From Setoptus koraiensis (lineage: Eukaryota; Arthropoda): a DNA stretch of 64,000 bases. Position numbers and translations under genes: made by a program. A model generated the notes under the pieces. It worked only from the letters and a program-made list of their open reading frames with translations, did not search any database and was not told where the DNA came from. The stretch is taken from assembly GCA_048013815.1 (NCBI GenBank), contig CM106586.1, positions 17,112,001 through 17,176,000 of the forward strand, given 5' to 3'. This document shows, one piece after another, positions 1 through 11,363 of this stretch; positions within the stretch are counted from its first letter, which is position 1, and every line of letters starts with the position of its first letter.

Positions 1-1420
1 TTACACAGCCGCACACTGGCTCAATGCACAGTATGCAAATTTGTCGCCATTTAGCCCCCTCCGAAATTGCGCTACTTGTTCCGACACGGAAGTGAACACA
101 TATTGCATCGGCTAATACTCATGCTCATGCACTGGAGGCAATAGATTGGTCTTGAGCTTCAGCTTACTACACAATGCTTATTATTAGCTTGCTCGCTTAT
201 TATTAGTATCATGATTAACAATCATATTTTCTATTTCTTGCCTTTCAAGCAATGCTAACTTTATTTACGCGCTAGTTTACATTTAGCAAAGTTTTAGTAG
301 CAACAACAATCCCATGCTCACACGTTGAATTGCTTAAAACAAATCGCTTCACAGATTAAGCATTTGGATGCCAGCCAAGAGCATTCATTATCACTGACTA
401 TAACGGAATGAACTCCGACAATCCACACTGTCCACCGGTAGTTGCGCTGTATCAATCAACCTTCAGCTAACAACAACAACTCGTTGTCCGGATTCTCCAG
501 TCTTGCGTTGGGCCCAAACGCAACAATACTGTTCATTGTCTCTAATCGACTTACACCACTCGGTTCATAGGGACAAAAGATCTGAGCCCGAATTCCACAG
601 GTCAAACGAAGCCTTGCTGGAACACTACAATTTGTTATGCACAACTTACGGCAATTCCATATACCTTCTCATGGGCTTGAGGATTGGATCAGATTTATAA
701 AATACCATGGTATTCTTGCGACAGAAATCATCAGCTTGGAAAATTTATGGAGAACATAAGATAGCTTCGAAAATGCAGCAAGTTGACTGATCAGATATCA
801 GAATAAAGATTCTGGCTGAATAGTGACAGAACTTTGTTGTGTCAGCATCACAAGTTTCTTCTATATAGCCTGAGAGCATGATTATCGGACGGTGTGATAT
901 TTTTTGTAGATAGTTTACATGTTAGTTCTATAGATCTCATAATCACGCAACAATCAATGCAGAGACAAAAGTGAGGATACGTCCCAGAAATAAGAAATTG
1001 ACGTCACACACAAGCAATCGTTTGCGATCCAATAAGGATCAGCGGAGGATTGAATGACCAAGTAACATCGATTGAAAAAATACGCCCAGAAGGACGAGAA
1101 AATCCAAGATAAAAATCGACTCTGAGCTCTTCTTGCCAGATGATGTGATGCGGAATTCATTTGAGGAATCGCTCTATTTAATCGCCTGAAACTCAGTCTT
1201 TCAATTGACACAAGATCATCATGTCCAAGCGCCGGTCAGAGTCGAGAAGACCATCTCTTTTCGCCGTCAGTGAGATTAGGTTTACTTAGCAACTCCATAA
1301 CATCCTGTTAGATACAATTGAAGTTGGAGATTATTGTGAGAATAACCGATTATTTACATCTTAAGATATTACTACACAAAGAGATTGTAGGTTATCTGAG
1401 ATAACTTACAATACCCCTTC
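1..1420. other. No active gene seen; contains decayed repeat copy A
   Basis: Only short reading frames occur here. From about 460 to 900 the sequence is a diverged copy of the block at about 3985-4260. On the minus strand both copies read as fragments of one protein-like sequence: CPYE, then a Gly-Pro-Asn-Ala core, then ENPD. I do not recognise the family. It appears decayed, and nothing supports an intact product. The remainder to 1420 is AT-rich with no recognisable signal. Confidence 0.45.
460..900 (-). repeat. Diverged direct repeat, copy A (partner at 3985-4260)
   Basis: Matching words occur in the same order in both copies: the stretch around 490-520 (ctccag, gcgttgggccca), the region at 560-580 (ttcatagggaca against ttcatacggaca), and 838-882 (gtcagcatca, aagtttc, gagcatga). 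The similarity suggests a shared coding ancestor on the minus strand. The family is unknown, and this copy looks like a relic. The two copies bracket the MOSPD2-like gene and its promoter copy. Confidence 0.5.
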
Positions 1421-2031
1421 CTAAATAAATAGCATGTTGATTTTGTTATTAGACTATACTTTTGGATGAGTCAAGATGCACTGTGGTAGTTACTGGTGTT
1501 GTTGTGTAACGATGACAGCGTTAAATTAAAGCTGCAACATACGACGTGAGATATTCAGCATTAACAGCTGATAATGGCAGTGGCATTTCTTAGAGTACAG
1601 TGACATCCCTTGCATTGCGAAAATTTTTATACATTTGTGACACAAAGACGGCAACAACCTCTTGTACTCTTGCCTTCATTCCAAACATTACAAATCATCC
1701 AGAGCAAATGGCACCCTCACTATTTCTGGAAATTGTATAGATTATATAGCAACAATAGAAGGCACAGTATCTCACAAAGTAGTAGAGCATGATCTGCAAG
1801 ATTCCATCTGAACATCAGCAATACAACATCGACTGTAGCGCGCCGGATAAAGTTATAGTAAGTGGCGAGTATTCTGTTGTTTACGGTAAGGTGAGTTTAA
1901 CGACACCCAATAACTTGAGGAATTATTTTTCTTCTACTATTCGACAGTATATACCTCTAACCACTTGTTGCTTTTCTCCTTCCTCGCGGACACATATTTA
2001 CCATGTATTCTAAGTAGGATGCATGCAGTAG
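1421..2031 (+). pseudogene. Inverted, partly deleted copy of the mevalonate kinase 5' end
   Basis: This block matches the minus strand of 10147-11363. A stretch of about 146 bases at 1636-1780 is roughly 94% identical to the DNA upstream of mevalonate kinase. The end of exon 1 is also copied at 1820-1890, including GEYSVVYGK, the donor AAG|GTGAGT after 1890, an intron of 127 bp and the TAG acceptor at 2015-2017. The copy is half the length of its source, and most of the first coding exon is missing. The conserved APGK reads APDK here. The match ends within the first codons of the downstream MOSPD2-like ORF. It may now act as promoter and leader of that gene. The duplication is seen directly; its role is inference. 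Confidence 0.85.
1789..1890 (+). pseudogene. Copied mevalonate kinase exon-1 fragment, possible leader exon
   Basis: An ATG at 1789 opens 34 codons ending in a copied mevalonate kinase motif 1 (CSAPDKVIVSGEYSVVYGK), followed by an intact splice donor. If spliced to the acceptor at 2017 as in the parent gene, this frame does not match the MOSPD2 frame and would read past its start codon. It could then act only as an overlapping upstream ORF. Alternatively the exon is unused and transcription starts further downstream. Confidence 0.55.
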
Positions 2032-3719
2032 ACCACCGATACGTCAAAAACAACGGAGTCGCCCCGCAACTGCCCAACGTAAAGGCAAATGGATCGGCGG
2101 ATGCTAACATCAACAGCAAAAGTGCCCTGGCTTTGGTGGAGGTGAGGCGAAAATTTGTCCAGTATGCTGAAGAGAATCCCGACAAGGTGAACGAACGCGA
2201 CTTGAAGCGCCTCAAAACCGACGACTGGTATTTGAAACGTTACCTGTTGGCTAGAAATAGGAAGGTCCAAGACACTTTAGACATGCTGAAGCACACAATG
2301 GAATGGCGCAACGAATTTGGCATTCACCTGTCCGAAGATTCCATGTTTCCGCAGGAATTCTACAAAGTAGGCGCCCTATTTCCGTACGAAAATGATAAAA
2401 AAGGCAATTCTGTCCTGTATATGCGCATCAAATATCACAAGAAAATCACCGAACTAGTTGAGGTAGAAAAACACTTTTTGGTGCACACCTTGGAGAAAAT
2501 AGATCGCATAACAAATGGCAATGGCTTAGTAATAGTTTTCGATTGTCACGAGGCCAGCTACTCGAACTGCGACATGGAATTCTTGCAATTCTTGATTTCG
2601 TACGCCGCCGAACACGCACCCGCCGGACTCCAATACATAATAGTGTACAAGTTGCCCTGGGTACTGAATGCCTTTTGGAGTTTGGCCCAAAAATTGTTGC
2701 CTGCTTATCTGGCGAACAAGATTTGCTTCTGTGACGAAACAAGCATTTTGCAGTGCATAGACAAGGATAATTTGCCTGACTACATGGGTGGATCCTGTCG
2801 GCGCAACTACCGCTGGATTCCGCCAGGCAGCCCATCAGTGTTCAAGCTTGCCAGCGCTTACGGAATTTCCGACGAGGATGTAGAAGGGTTGTTGCCTCAT
2901 TTTCAGGCATTTTTGGATGAGGCCGATGAGGTGCTCAAGAGAAGTGACTACGTGGATCCGCCCGCCGCGATAACGCAATACATGAACAATCCCGAGATCG
3001 CCCGCGACATGATGGCCGACTTGGTGCTCGGCTCCGGCGAGCGCAGTCAGACGAATACTGTGGAAAACAGCAACAACAGCAGATCACAGCACCATTTGAA
3101 CGCTACCCAACCCGTTGGTCACGACAAATCACTGGTGCGTGTATTCCCGCAACGATTTTGCTTATTCACACCCGATTCATTTGACGGTATCTGTAACGCA
3201 ACCCTGACCGTGTTCAATCCAAGCCAACACGATACTCTTGCTTTCAAGCTCCAAACAAACAGACCCGCGGCCTACCGGGTTCAGCCAGCCCGAGGTTTGG
3301 TGCAACACGGCTCGTCTGTAAGGCTCTACATATCACTATTAGAGGAGCACGAACAGGGGGACGAGTTTCTATTAATTGCTCAACGCGTGCCGGCACACGT
3401 AGAAAAGATGCCAGCCAGCGAGTTTGAGTCCCTTTGGCAACAACAATCTAACTATGTCAAACAACAAACATGTGTGAGATTGGCCTCCCAGATCAGACGA
3501 GGCGCTCAACTAGCCACTGTTTCGGGTTGTGGCCAAACAACTAACAAGACAAAGCCGACATCGACATTATCTAGACAACAACAACAACAATTGAATAGTG
3601 ACACCCAGATACACGAATTGATAGCCACTTGCCATTCATTGAAACGAAGCCAGACTCTTTCAATACTCATCAATGTTATACTCTTGTTGATTATCATAAA
3701 TCTTTTATATTTTAAGTGA
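2019..3719 (+). CDS. MOSPD2-like CRAL-TRIO / MSP-domain membrane protein, intronless
   Basis: The encoded protein has 566 residues in one exon. Order of parts: a helical CRAL-TRIO N-terminal region at about 35-95 (LKRYLLARNRKVQDTLDML), a CRAL-TRIO lipid-binding fold at about 105-260 (LVIVFDCHEASYSN, then YIIVYKLPWVLNAFW), an MSP/VAP-like domain at about 372-459 (ATLTVFNPSQ, YRVQPARGLV), and a C-terminal membrane anchor at about 548-565. MOSPD2 family members are ER-anchored tethers whose MSP domain binds FFAT motifs of partners at contact sites. The frame stays open upstream to 1965, but that stretch matches mevalonate kinase intron 1, so the ATG at 2019 just after the TAG acceptor is preferred. 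The residues HAV after Met1 align with the start of mevalonate kinase exon 2. Lack of introns in so long a gene suggests a retrocopy or an intron-poor lineage. No clear poly(A) signal was seen. Confidence 0.85.
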   Translation: MHAVDHRYVKNNGVAPQLPNVKANGSADANINSKSALALVEVRRKFVQYAEENPDKVNERDLKRLKTDDWYLKRYLLARNRKVQDTLDMLKHTMEWRNEFGIHLSEDSMFPQEFYKVGALFPYENDKKGNSVLYMRIKYHKKITELVEVEKHFLVHTLEKIDRITNGNGLVIVFDCHEASYSNCDMEFLQFLISYAAEHAPAGLQYIIVYKLPWVLNAFWSLAQKLLPAYLANKICFCDETSILQCIDKDNLPDYMGGSCRRNYRWIPPGSPSVFKLASAYGISDEDVEGLLPHFQAFLDEADEVLKRSDYVDPPAAITQYMNNPEIARDMMADLVLGSGERSQTNTVENSNNSRSQHHLNATQPVGHDKSLVRVFPQRFCLFTPDSFDGICNATLTVFNPSQHDTLAFKLQTNRPAAYRVQPARGLVQHGSSVRLYISLLEEHEQGDEFLLIAQRVPAHVEKMPASEFESLWQQQSNYVKQQTCVRLASQIRRGAQLATVSGCGQTTNKTKPTSTLSRQQQQQLNSDTQIHELIATCHSLKRSQTLSILINVILLLIIINLLYFK

Positions 3720-6700
3720 CCCCAATTGACTACATAAATCCACTCAATATAGGTCAAAACCGACGGTCAGCAGTGGCTCTAGTCAGAATCGGATGAGTTC
3801 AAACATCGGCAAAGAATATCTCTACATTTCAAAGATCTAGCTAATGATCTCAACAGTCCAGTTGTATGAATATAAGATTTCTGAAACCATAGAAGGTTGC
3901 GATCCAGGCTCGGCCAAGTCTTTTATCAATCGGTCAATGGTGATTATATTCCTTTCGGTGAATATGCAGTATATCATCATGAAAAAACCCTCCGTCCGGG
4001 TTCTCCAGTTGTGCGTTGGGCCCAACAATAGTATCCATTCCCTTCAATAGACTCATATAACTCGATTCATACGGACAAGAGATCTTAGAAATCATCAATC
4101 CTTGGATAAATACTTTTGAAAAGTTTGCAAGTGGTGGATTGATAAAATACCGGAACGAGGTCCTAAATATTTGCAGAACTCGGTTGTGCCAGCATCAAAA
4201 GTTTCGCTTGTCGGACCTAAGAGCATGACTTCAATGGTGAGAGATGAAGCTAAAATACTAGTCAGTAGCCCGGAAAGGGGTCGACGAACCATTATGGTTG
4301 ATGCCTTCGAATCGAAATATGACCTTTTTGAACATTTAGTCAGCATTACAAACCTCCGATGATCTGATGTCTTCTTATGAAGAAATCTATCAAGGGCAAA
4401 GATGCGCGATAAAATCAAAATTTGTGATAAACAGAATATTTCATTAAATGTCTATCGACAACGTTTGAATGATAATGACCATTCTTCATTTTTGTATCGT
4501 CCTCATATTTATATCTGATTCTGGAAAGTAATCAGCCGTGAACGTCACTGACCGCCTTCGATGTTGAGCCAAAATAGAATCAATACAATTTCCTGCCATT
4601 TGGTAACGGCTTGTTCATTCCATAATCTAACAATTGATCGTCGTTCTGTATTTGAGACTATTTAATCGAAATAATTTTATCGGTTTCGGCGCATAATTCT
4701 ATAGTTAATCCATCCATGAACGTAACTGATTTGAATAGTCAGGATGTAGAAGTTTCTAAAAATCTAAAGAATAACCTGTGAGAATTATCTACACTTGCTT
4801 GAGATTTATCTTAAGTAAGGTGTTCATAACATTGTAAGTAACTTTAAGGAATAAGTATTATAGTTATAGGTAGTTATGATGAAAAATAATTACTTATAGA
4901 TTGACAGCACTGATAGTTAGTCCATTAACTGCGCGACGATGCAGACTTATCAAGAGGAAGGTCAGAATACGATTCGTCTTTGGTGATAAAGACAATAGAG
5001 AAGGGTCAAACTTTTTACGAAGTCTCGCTGACATTAAAAAACCCAAGGTATAGAGATTGTGCAAAGATTTATATCAATTTTATATTCATATATTTCAGCC
5101 ATTTAATAGATTTTCTATGACCTAACATATGTTTAACATTCTCGAGTAAGCAGCAGTTTACTTTCAACGACATCTTTCCTGTTCTTATTTCTCTAAATAA
5201 TAATCTAGAAGAATTGTCGATTTGAAGTATCTTCTTCCAAAGACTTATCATTTAATCGTGGTATTCCCGTTCATTATTATTAGCTCATGACTAGTTTCAA
5301 TTTAATAAAACTGAGATTAATTAAAAACAAGCTTGACAGAGCACCTTGTTGTTGTTGTTTTCTGTGGATTGTGCGACAACATGTTCCGCAGACTGTCGCA
5401 TGATGCATGCTAGCATTATAGTTACTGGTTCATGTTGGTTGTACAGCATGCTAGTTGAAAGTCGCAACTTTTTTGTTGACTCTTGATGATATAATACTTG
5501 ATTTAACTGCTTTATAGATGGTGACTGTATCAGATCGTTTATCAGCACCAACAACAACATCAACGACAACAACAACAACAACAACAACGAGGCACATGTT
5601 AGCCGTGATACAAAGGTAAAATATGTATATGTTCTGGGAATTCCAAGATGTTATAAGGAGCGAGATAGTAAAAGGCGTCATTAGATTATTTGCTACTGCC
5701 ACTGTATGTGGTATGTATGTGGTGGCGATGGTAATTTGTTGTAGCAACGACAACAAATTGCATGCAACATGTCAAGATATGATCAATAGAAGATCCCCCA
5801 TAGAGAGAAAGTGAGACCAATTCTTATTAACAAAGTAATGAAACTGGTGATCATGTTTGACTTTAAAACCGCTCAGTGTTGACGATATGTAACCCTGTCT
5901 CATAGCGATAGTTTTGTTTCTGTTTTTATAACATATTCTAATGAGTGATTTTTGTTATTAATTTCTGGGTTTTACGTGTGCGTCAACTTATAATGTTTTA
6001 TTTATTATTATGTGAGTTTTGTTTATCAATCAGCATTTATATTGTCACTGCCGAGGGTCAATGATGTCAACAAGGATCAATCAAATCACCTATAATCACT
6101 TTCTTTCAAGTCTAATCAAGTCTAGTCCCGGATCGACTAGCTACTAACTAGGTATGCTATGCTATCTGATATGTGGATATTCATCATCTGTCTACCTGCG
6201 ACAAACATTGCTCATTGCTATCTATTAAATTAGTCAAGTGTTTATTATCGTGATTATTGTGAGATATGACGACGACGACGACGTCTAGACCGAAAAAAGT
6301 TCACAAACAAATGTAGGGAATCAGCATCAAGGTTCTATTGATGGGATGCTAGAGGTGCGGCTAGTCAGAGGATGTTGCTCCCAGAGATTTTATGATGGAG
6401 CAAAAAAACAGATACGCAAAAGAGAGAAAGTATTGTGCCAGATTTTGATAGTAGATAGAATGTTTGTGCGTCACAATGTTTGCACGCAATAACATAGAAA
6501 CAAAATGATTGCGTGCAAATGTAATGCCAAATACCTCATCTCATTAATATTTAATCACGGGAACTAAATGCTCTAAAGAATTAGAGCAGCAAAGCCACCG
6601 AGGAATTAATTAGCCGACATAGATATAATTATTGTGTGACTACTGGATGTAGACAAAAAACTTTACAATGATTAGATACAATGCAGAGACTCTTCTCTCT

Positions 6701-7468
6701 GAAAACTGTATATGGTGCATATAAAATGATGATAACTCACTATAGGGTTGACAGTCTCTATATTAAACTCGTGATGAGCTGACCGCGCGCTTGTTAGGTA
6801 TGAAATTGAAATGACTTGCCTGTAATTTTATTCTATTTATTTTGAGCACGTGCTCAGGTAAAACAGCACCGCATGGGCTCCAGACAAGTTACTGGGTTAG
6901 TTGCTACTGATACAGTCATTATCATTTGTATATGTATATATGGTTGAGTATAATGAGTTTGCATTTTGCGCCTCATTCTGTCAACCTGCACTAACGATAG
7001 AATGATCTGAAGTTGACCCGCTCTGTTCAAGTTTCAACTTTTGTTTTATAGATGCTCTCGAACGGCCCCGGTCTTCTTCTGTCTATTGAGCTAGATTTCC
7101 AACTTTTCACGTCATGACCTACAAAGAATTTACAATAAAAAAAGGAAATATTCAAATGCATTGCGTTTGTTGTCCGTTTAGCCAGCGACAGTTTTGCCAA
7201 GACCACACCATATATCCGTTACTAGTATCTTCATCATTCTCGGATTCATCTTCAGCTTTTACAAATGTATTCTATAATGATCAAAACAAAAAAGAAAAGA
7301 AACAATGGACAGCAACAGCAAAGAAGTATCTCACAACGAATACAATCAATACTTTAGAGAGCATGTTTTTATTTTGTTGAATTAGATCGCGCTAATGTAA
7401 GCAACAATCCATACAACAGCAACAACAACGCCTTATTATAGCCCACTTGACAAGAATCATTGAAGAAA
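3720..7468. other. Gene-free AT-rich interval with relic copy B near its left end
   Basis: After the MOSPD2-like stop, relic copy B occupies about 3985-4420. From 4421 to 7468 I see no conserved reading frame, RNA gene or transposon. A CAA-rich run lies at 5547-5589 and a short GAC run at 6267-6284. The last few hundred bases may hold the promoter of the coiled-coil gene at 7469, but no element is certain. Confidence 0.5.
3985..4260 (-). repeat. Diverged direct repeat, copy B (partner at 460-900)
   Basis: Read on the minus strand, this copy holds ICPYESSYMSLLKGMDTIVG, then PNAQLENPD, which parallels copy A. An open minus-strand stretch covers 4095-4418 before the alignment is lost. The element looks like a decayed coding sequence of a family I cannot name. 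It lies just beyond the 3' end of the MOSPD2-like gene. Confidence 0.5.
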
Positions 7469-8602
7469 ATGATGAAATCAAGAAATCGTTTAGTGTCCAA
7501 TAGTGAGACAGCTTCGTCTAATCTGAGATTATCTAACCTAAAAAATGATTTAGCCAATACATCTAATATTGTGCAAAATATCAGAACACCCCAATCAAAT
7601 ATAGTGTCTGCACAAGCTCTGAGAAAGCGCCGTTCCTCTATCAATGTATACGATCAGCCATCTAGTTTAAGTTCGCGTCTCCGACAATTGGAGACCGACA
7701 TGCTTAGACTGGATGAAGACAGGACAAAATTATACGATGATACTCATTCGACATTGGCCCAATACGAGCTTAGATTGAAAGAGATTCAAGCAATATTGAG
7801 ATCGCGCCAAGACAATGTTGAGAAGTATGTAGAAGACATGAGAATTCTGTTGGATGCAAAATCAGATTTTGAGGCGCAACTTAAGACTCTAAGGGAAAAA
7901 CATGTAAGTTTATGCTTCCAAGTGTGTCTATTGGCAGTTAGCAATCTTTTCATCAAACTGTCTCTAAATTGTCAGCTTAAATGATAAACTTTTCTCAATG
8001 AATCGCAATTTAAATAATTGCTAACGTAACAAAGCAACAAACCGTTTACTCTACTTGCACATTGTCGCACTATATCAACATCTACAACCACTACTGAAAC
8101 CTAGGAACGGTTACAAGATAAATTTAGCCAACGCGAAACAAATATATCACGTGAGATTAAATTGTTGAAGAATAAATTTGAATTGTTGGAAAAAAATAAA
8201 ACATTTAGAACCATCTTACAAAAGTCTAATACTAATAGACAAAATAGCTCAATTGGTGATAACAACATTGACCTACATCAGCTAGATAATCGATCGTCCA
8301 GTCCGGTGTCATTGTCCGATAACAAACATTCGGGTATACCTAACAGAGGGCAAACAAAATCTAATTCATACGCCAGCGGCGTTCATATCGATGATAGTGC
8401 AAGTGATAAAAGGAATAGATTTAAATCACTAGTCAATCGACTAATTTGCTATCCAAGATATTTACTTAGAACTAGAAAAGTTTCAAGTAGCGATCATGGA
8501 CAAACTAAACCTAAACCAAATGGCCCATTTTGGCGTTTCATTCGTCTTTTAACATGGTGGTGCAGTGTCAAGAAACGTCCATCACCAAATACTACACAAT
8601 AG
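7469..8602 (+). CDS. Two-exon coiled-coil protein of unknown function
   Basis: Exons are 7469-7903 and 8105-8602. The donor is CAT|GTAAGT and the acceptor CCTAG|GAA, with phase 0 at the junction, giving 310 residues. Residues about 66-185 form a long heptad-like coiled coil crossing the junction (LRQLETDMLRLDEDRTKLYD through LKTLREKH to ERLQDKF and LLKNKFELLEKN). The rest is Ser/Asn-rich. The C-terminus has two basic/aromatic segments (RFKSLVNRLICYPRYLLR and FWRFIRLLTWWCSVKK), which could be membrane-peripheral. There is no signal peptide and I do not recognise the family. The start is the first of two adjacent ATG codons. The gene runs tail to tail with mevalonate kinase, the two stop codons being about 430 bp apart. 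Confidence 0.7.
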
Positions 8603-9028
8603 GCACAACAAAAATTTATATAAATATACACTATTTATTTCGTGTTGGTTAGTTAACATATACTTGGAGTAGCAACAACAATGTAAATATGGCTATTATT
8701 ATTGTATCATTGTATCATTATTAATGTCGCTCAAGCCAGCGACCGCCATGATGGCACTAATGGCAGCGTGCGGCTTCTTGAGTTAGTAGAGTACAACTAT
8801 CACATTATGAATTTACACCAAGCATTTTATTATTAACAAATAAAAAGGTATTCATCAGCAGTTATCACACTAACAGTATTTTAGAATTTTTGAACAACAT
8901 CCAAAAAGAAATGAAGATACTCGTTGAACTACTCATTGCCCACAGTTCTCTCTAAAATTTCTAGACTGATCTCATCGCATCAGTAACGTTACAAAATGTT
9001 TTAATTTTCTTCTTGGTCTGTTCAACTG
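8603..9028. terminator. Shared 3' region of convergent genes, adjacent poly(A) signals on both strands
   Basis: AATAAA on the plus strand is at 8839-8844, about 240 bp after the coiled-coil stop. AATAAA on the minus strand (TTTATT at 8826-8831) is about 200 bp after the mevalonate kinase stop. The two signals lie within 20 bp, so the transcripts probably end in, or overlap at, one short island. The motifs are seen; their use is inferred. Confidence 0.4.
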
Positions 9029-10500
9029 CTAGCTGAGTAATGAAACTTGTGTTTTAACTCCATCACCTCCTATTTGTGTTCTATAGCATCTGTAGCCTCT
9101 TGAGGTCAAAAGGTGCGCCAAATCATCTAGCTTTTGGCTGTCCAAATTCCTCCATAATACAAAAGCCATACCTCCACCACCGGCACCTGTCATCTTGGCA
9201 CAATATCCACATTTAAGGCAACAATCGATTATATCTGATAGAGTGGTATGACCAACTCCCAGTTCATCTAACAGTTGTTGATTTTTAGTTAGTAGGGCAT
9301 CCATTGAGGCGCTGCCACCGTACTGTTTAGATTGAAATTCATCCCAAACAGATAAAGTCACTTTATCAATGTCGTCAAACAACTTCTGCGAATCAAAATC
9401 TGAATCATTTAGTCTATCAGCTAATTTTTTGCACAAAGTCTTTGAGCTTCGTGCAACGCATGTATCCACCAATAGCGCATTCCAGGCCTCGTTTTTAATG
9501 TCAGTGATTAGTTGCTTGATTTTACCCTGCCGAAATAACATTAAACCGCCGTGAGCTATTACATTATTGTCAATTCCTGATGGTGTTCCACAAAAATGCC
9601 TATCAAGTTGATACGCCCACTCACTAATCATTTGTTTCGATGGATCCGATTTAATATCTTTCATTTTCAGGAGAGCACCGCAAAGCGCTACGGAATAGGC
9701 TGATGAAGAGCCTAGTCCACAACCTACAGGCAACTGTGATTCAATTGATACATTTATAGCTGGTCTACCTGATGACATGTACGAGTCAGTTATTGCCAGA
9801 TAAGATAATAAGAAGGCGAAAATTGCATCTTGGCAGGAGTTTTCAACAATATCACAGTTTTGTTGTAGATGGTTGTTATTGTCGCCAAGTTGCTTCTCGG
9901 AACTGTTCAGCTCATCGCTATTGTTCTTTGAACGAACAATGTAACGAGAATCCATTAGTGGACTCAATTTTTTCAATAACGTATCGTTAAAATTAAGTTT
10001 TTCATCACGATTAGACACTAAATTGTAGTCTCGCAGATGATCCGATGGCCAAGATCTGATATGATTGAAATCTGACAGTTTAACTCTAACATTGCCGTCA
10101 TTGCTTGGCCTAATAGAGACATGTGTTCTCATGTCTATGGTAGCCGCTACTGCATGCTACTCAAAATACATGATAGATATGTGTCCGCGAGGAAGGAGAA
10201 AAGCAACAATCGCAGCAACAAGTGGTTAGAGGCACACACTGTCGAATAGTAGAGAGAAAAATTATTCCACATGTTGTTGGGTGTCATTAAACTCACCTTA
10301 CCGTAAACAACAGAATACTCGCCACTTAATATAATTTTACCCGGAGCGCTACAATCGATGTCGTATATGTCATTTTTCTGACAGCTTGAAGCATTCGGCG
10401 TCTGTTGTTCACTGTTGGTCCGATTAGATTGGTGATTCGAGTCACCTGCAGACATTTTCTCTGCGTAGATCTCTATCTGACTTTCAATGTGATTTTCCAT
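9029..10500 (-). CDS. MVK: Mevalonate kinase (GHMP kinase), two exons
   Basis: The enzyme phosphorylates mevalonate with ATP, an early step of the isoprenoid pathway (sesquiterpenoid hormones, ubiquinone, dolichol, prenyl groups). Exon 1 is 10500-10297 (68 codons) and exon 2 is 10156-9029. The donor is AAG|GTGAGT and the acceptor TAG|CAT, phase 0, giving 443 residues against about 396 in human. All GHMP signatures are present: APGKIILSGEYSVVYGK at about 52-68 with the motif lysine at 55, the ATP-binding loop PVGCGLGSSSA at about 209-219, the catalytic-Asp region SGIDNNVIAHGG at about 263, and KMTGAGGGGMAF at about 388. The extra length is a Ser/Asn-rich N-terminus and an insert before the ATP loop. 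It looks intact. Its 5' end is copied in inverted orientation at 1421-2031. Confidence 0.93.
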
Positions 10501-11363
10501 CTGTGGTTATTTTTGGTTATTCTATCGTATGAGTGATACTAACACTCTTTGAAAGACACAAAAGAAGATGAATAAAGCTTTATGTTGTGGTGACAAAATG
10601 ATACTTTCTAAAGGTACGATTGAATTTATAAATATTTTGTGTATTCTAGTATTGTCATTCATCTATTAACTCCAACTTGTGGTTCATGATAGTAGCTGTT
10701 GATGTTGCTGTCGTCCAGGAGAAATCGATGACTTATAAATCCTGCTCTATCACTTTGTGAGAGAAGGTGCCTTCTATTGTTGCTATATAATCTATACAAT
10801 TTCCAGAAATAGTGAAGGTGGCATTTGCTCTGGATGACTTGTAATGTATGGAATAAAGGCAAGAGTACAAGAGGTTGTTGCCGTCTCTGTGTCACAAATA
10901 GTGTTATTTTTCGTCGAGCTTCGAACAACTACAACACCGGTCACTAAAATGCATTAAGGTCTTGAAGTTGCTTGAGCGTTGTTTGTTGCAAACAATGATC
11001 AAATAAATTCTAGTAAATTTTAAAAGACTCACTTGGCTAACATCGATCTAGATTATTATTCAATAATATTTTCTATTTGTAGATTCATTACATCGCCAGA
11101 ATGGAGGGGGAAACATCTATATCTAATTGGCAGGGTTCGAAAATGTTAGATCGCAGTTATTTGAGCATGGAAACTAAAATAGTAACAAGTTAGTCCAAGA
11201 ACTACCACTGCCTATTATCAGCTGTTGATGCTGAATATCTCTCATCGTATGTTGCAGCTTCAACGTTGCCATAGTTGCACAACAGCACCAGCAACTATCA
11301 CCACAACAGTTCATCTTGGCTCATCTAAAAGTATAATCTAGTATCAACATGCTATTTATTTAG
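10501..11363 (-). promoter_or_regulatory. Mevalonate kinase upstream region, source of the inverted copy
   Basis: This interval upstream of the start codon is preserved in the copy at 1421-1780. The strongest match is at about 10765-10910, roughly 94% identical over 146 bases. Retention of noncoding sequence at that level suggests either a recent duplication or constraint, which would fit a promoter or leader. A minus-strand open stretch at 10659-10928 is also partly kept, but its peptide resembles nothing I know. Confidence 0.55.

Noticed and set aside
2446-2835. Minus-strand ORF inside the MOSPD2-like gene
   Set aside because: It is a shadow of the strongly supported plus-strand coding frame.
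10659-10928. Upstream 89-codon minus-strand ORF as a separate gene, since it is partly preserved in the copy at 1610-1792
   Set aside because: Preservation is explained by the overall duplication; the two peptides diverge in length and end, and no family is recognised.
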